DNA of 64,000 nt from Sebastes aleutianus. Taxonomy: Eukaryota; Chordata; Actinopteri; Perciformes; Sebastidae. The translations under genes and the position numbers were made by a program. Position 1 is the stretch's first letter, and each line of letters begins with the position of its first letter. Positions 60,481 through 64,000 of the stretch are shown here, one piece after another. The notes beneath the pieces are model-generated. The model was given only the letters and a program-made list of their open reading frames with translations. It was not told the origin of the DNA and did not search any database. The stretch is from the NCBI GenBank assembly GCA_916700875.1, contig CAKAKS010000032.1, forward strand, positions 9,859,001 through 9,923,000, in the 5' to 3' direction.

Positions 60481-61647
60481 GCCAGACTTTGCTTTTCAAA
60501 ATGTCAATGGATTAAAAAGGGTTCTTTTTCTCAAAGGCGCTTTATTCACAGCTAAGAAAGACATATAGGAGCGTTTGTGATCTTACCAGCATACATCGCT
60601 GCTAAGTCGACGCTGTTAAAACTGGAAATTAGGTATGAAAATGACTATGCTTTGAAAGAATACCTCATGATCTGTAAAGCAACACAGTTTCTGGCTTAAT
60701 CCTAATGGATGTGTTCCAGTGTGTGTGTGTGCTGCTGGGTTGTGGAAACAAACGGCCTGTCTCTCCTCAGTTTCCTCCCTCGTTTTCCAGCCAGATCCAT
60801 TTCTTTTTCCCCTCTCTCTGCCTTTTCGACCTTCTAGCTCTCCAACCCCCGAGCAGAGTTGGATTTCTCCAAAGCTCGGCCTGGGTTCTGCCATCTGTGG
60901 CTTGTGCTTTGACCCTTTTCCATGGCTCAGGAAGTGAGGGATCTGAGCCCCAGCGGAGTCTAAAGGGGAAGAATTGCATCGCTGCCTGAGTGAACGTCTT
61001 ACCGACCGACTGACTGACTGTTGACATGACAGCTGGGCGAGGGGAAAGCAGAGCCGCTCCCCTTGCAAGAGGGATTGGCGAAGGGCAGAACAGCGCTGGA
61101 TTGTACAAAGCGCCGATTTAGTGCACACAAAGACAACACGTGAGTGACACATGCATGTGTGCGCACATGCGGAGGCAAACAAGCGCACACAGTGGCAACT
61201 GGAGTCTTGCAGCTGTTGACATTGCAGCATAAGAGGCTTGTGTGTCTGCGAGCATGACCCGGTGGCAGCATCCCCGCTGATAGTGAGCGTAGAAAGTCTG
61301 CTGAATATCTATCAGTGGAGGCCTCAGCCAGCGCTGTCCTCCTCCTCCTCCTCCTCCCTCCTGCTGTCCTTTAGGAGCTGATAGCAGCCCTCCATCCACC
61401 CCCTGTCTGAGCGGCCTGTCACTGGATTGCACTTTCTTCCCTTTAATCTTTTTTAACAGGGCCAGCAGAGTGCAATTTATGACACCGCTGTCTTGTTTGG
61501 TTTCACTACAAGATTGTAAACAACCCGCAATGTCGGGAATATACTTGTGATGCTGTGGGGGGAAACAGAAATATCGACACTGTTGCTGCAGGGGTAGTTG
61601 CTTCATCATGGATTGCAGCATATAACATTGTTTTCAAAAAGTATCAT
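60481..61647. other. Intergenic sequence, no feature recognised
   Basis: Long minus-strand ORFs (up to 204 aa) cross it but lack domains, and a (TCC)n run is at about 61339-61356. Confidence 0.5.
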
Positions 61648-62325
61648 TTAAAGTGGCAGTAGGTAGAATATTTTTGTCATCATTGGGTAAAAATTCCATT
61701 ATAACCTTTCAACATTTGTAATTCAAGAGTTCTGAGAAAGACTTCTGCACCTCCTCATGGCTCTGTTTTCAGGCTTTCAAAAAAATCTAGCCTGTGACGG
61801 GAGATTTTGGCCAATCACAGATCATTTCAGAGAGAGAGCGTTCCTATTGGCAGCTGTCAATCACTTGAACTCCGATCAAACGGTCTAACTAGGCAGCGCT
61901 GATCAAATATGAATCAATATTCTGTTACTGTAATGCCTATTTCTCGCCTCAAATGTTTTCAGAAACATCTTGTAGTGCATTGTTGAACTGTAAAATGAGA
62001 AAGTTTGATCCGGCTGGTGGGCGGTTCTTGGTATTTCCTCAACATGGCTGCCGGGTCACAAACGTTCTAATTTTACAGCTAAACAGAGTTTGCGAGTGAT
62101 TGACAGCTAAACAGACATGGCAAGGCTCCAGCTCGGCTCTGATTGGTTGTTTTCCTCCGGTCTGTGAAATCTTGCAGATACCATTAGGAGCACCGGAGGA
62201 CAAAGAGGCACACAATATTTTACAGATTACCTGTCTCATGCACTACTGTCAGGACACAGTGACCGTTTTATAAAAACACTTTTTTTTAATCATATTTGCT
62301 CTGATTCTACCCACTGCTGCTTTAA
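61648..62325. mobile_element. Element family R5, copy 2 (both ends present)
   Basis: Left end TTAAAGTGGCAGTAGGTAG and right end CTACCCACTGCTGCTTTAA are reverse complements with about three mismatches over 22 bp. TTAA at both tips suggests a piggyBac-type target. Internal 20-bp inverted arms (AGCTGTCAATCA at 61852-61863; TGATTGACAGCT at 62097-62108) enclose a segment flipped relative to copy 1. Confidence 0.8.
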
Positions 62326-63703
62326 CCTCCAAAATTCCTGTCTATTTAGTAAGAACTACACCATCTACAGAGTCTTTAAATAGCATCTATTTTCCCTTTT
62401 TTCCACTCATTATCCTCTTGTCCATTTCTGTCCACACGCTGTGGGTTTGCACAGCCATGTGGAAAATGTGTGTCTTTCTCGCTGCGGTGGCACATCACTG
62501 ATTTATACAGTAATCTTGTATAAATGGAACCTTCTTTCTGCTCACTGAGGACAAGTGTTGCAAAAAGTACCATGTGTCGGCCTCAGTCGTAACTCATTCA
62601 CCCCTCCGCCACCCCTCCTATCTCCAGCGATCGATCCCGGTGCTCATTTAGTCCAATCAATCCTTATGGAGAATCAATCTACAACCGATGCTGCGCTCGT
62701 TCAAACCCGTCCACGCCGGGAATAACAGCGTGGACCCACTGATATGGCCGTTTCCCACATGATAAACGGATTGGCAGATGCGACGGGCTCTGGCTGGGCC
62801 CATGTGCGTCTCCGTGTTGCATGTATGTGATGTCAGATGCCCTCTGGGGCGGAGGGGATCGACGGGGCGGTTGCTGATGTGTTCCTGCGCGAGTGAGTTA
62901 GGAGTCGGGGAGTCAGGGGAGAGCTAAAGTAGAGGGATGGTCTCCATCTGTCAGACCTGCCCTGCTCTAAAGTGGCCATCACTCAGGATTGATTAGCCAC
63001 GAGCCCATTAGCCCCCTGGCTTTTTCTCTCTTTCCACTTCTTTTCTTTTTTTTTTCCCACTCTCTCTTTTTTCCCCCTGATTATCAATCTTTCTCCCTTT
63101 CACTCAAAACCATCTCTTTTTATCTTTCTGCTATGCTTCCTGAACTCTCCCTCCCCTGTATCACATCCTTTTTGTTCCCTCAAGGTACCAACAAGGTACT
63201 CTTATTCTTCCTCTCTCTAGCGTTTCCTCTTCCCTTTCTGTCTCGATTCCCCACTAGGGAGGCCTTTTTTTCCGTGATGGGGCGTTCACCTCACTCCCTC
63301 GAACCTTCTAGTACCACTCACCTCCTTCCTCTGCTTTCATACCAATCGCCTCAAATCGACAGAGCGGTAAAAATCAGATCAGCGCGAGGGAACACCCAGA
63401 CGCTCACAACCATTCTGCTGTCATGACAACAAGATGCTCCGGGGCGTGGAGGCCATTACTCTGCCCATCCATTTAGGTCAGTGTCCGCTGGGTTATCAGC
63501 CTCCTGGGGGGATGTGGGAGTGATGTGGAGTAGCTGGAGGGGTAGAGGACATTTATATATACTGTATGTTAGGTTGGTGATGGGGGGAGTAAGGACTGGG
63601 AGTAGACACTATAGTGACAGGAAAAAAATAGTTATGGGGTCAGTACAGATACGAAGCTTTTCTCTTTTTTTTGCCACACTAGGAGCCACCATGAGGTTGA
63701 CAA
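62326..63703. other. Intergenic sequence, no feature recognised
   Basis: Unique sequence, pyrimidine-rich at 63015-63250. ORFs there follow composition, not a gene. Confidence 0.5.
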
Positions 63704-64000
63704 ATAGACTGTATATAAGAAGTAGATGTAGTCTCCGTGACGTCACTCAATGGTTTGTGGACTGTCATTTTGAAGCCTCGAGTTCTGTATTTTGGCCATC
63801 GCCATGTTGTTTTTTTGCAACCAGAAGTGACACGAAAGGGTTGAGCCAAGTAGACATTTTTAGGTGCCCAAACTTTTACAATTAGCTTTCATGAAATGAA
63901 AACACACTGTGAAAGAGTTAAAGTTGTAAGACAAAAACACGGACAACTCCCAGACCGGACAACGACATGGTAGCGACCTGTCAATCACAAGGTTGCCACG
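63704..64000 (+). mobile_element. Element family R6, copy 3 (cut by window end)
   Basis: AATAGACTGTATATAAGAAG start, then collinear with copies 1 and 2. CRE TGACGTCA at 63738-63745. It continues past the window. Confidence 0.8.

Noticed and set aside
60616..61621. Minus ORFs of 204 and 167 aa
   Set aside because: No recognisable domain, low-complexity stretches, overlapping frames with no splice support.

Overview
The window reads as vertebrate nuclear DNA from a ray-finned fish, most likely a percomorph teleost. The clues are short GT-AG introns, a fish-type connexin and MARCKS-like gene, and many short non-autonomous repeats of kinds I recognise as common in teleost genomes. Species cannot be read from the sequence, and repeat-family names would need a library search, so repeats are described here by structure and by their copies inside the window.

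Layout. About 0.1-6.1 kb holds a beta-type connexin gene (+) whose coding sequence is split into three exons (271 aa). A Tc1/mariner-like MITE fills most of its second intron. From 6.3-7.1 kb there is repeat debris, then a CTCF-type motif at 8.0 kb and an intact tRNA-Ser(GCU) on the minus strand at 8.3 kb. Next come two copies of the promoter palindrome TCTCGCGAGA (8.68-8.76 kb), a start-codon micro-exon (9.15 kb) and a broken coiled-coil gene (9.8-10.7 kb). From 12.5-15.9 kb lies marcksl1 on the minus strand (two coding exons, 214 aa), with a poly(A) signal and a CCAAT-containing upstream region.

From about 16 kb to the end I see no supportable protein-coding exon. This is intergenic (or long-intron) sequence built from dispersed repeats, microsatellites and unique stretches, a few of which look like conserved regulatory DNA. 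Several repeat families have two to five copies here. They show nested insertions, a 17-unit minisatellite inside a TTAA-flanked inverted-repeat element, an internal inversion between two copies, and consensus DR1 and CRE transcription-factor motifs carried by repeat copies.

The genes do not form a pathway. Linkage of a GJB-type connexin with marcksl1 is compatible with the vertebrate HDAC1-MARCKSL1/GJB3-GJB4-GJB5 region (human 1p34-35); this is recalled synteny, not tested. No prokaryotic system, CRISPR array or complete autonomous transposon was found.
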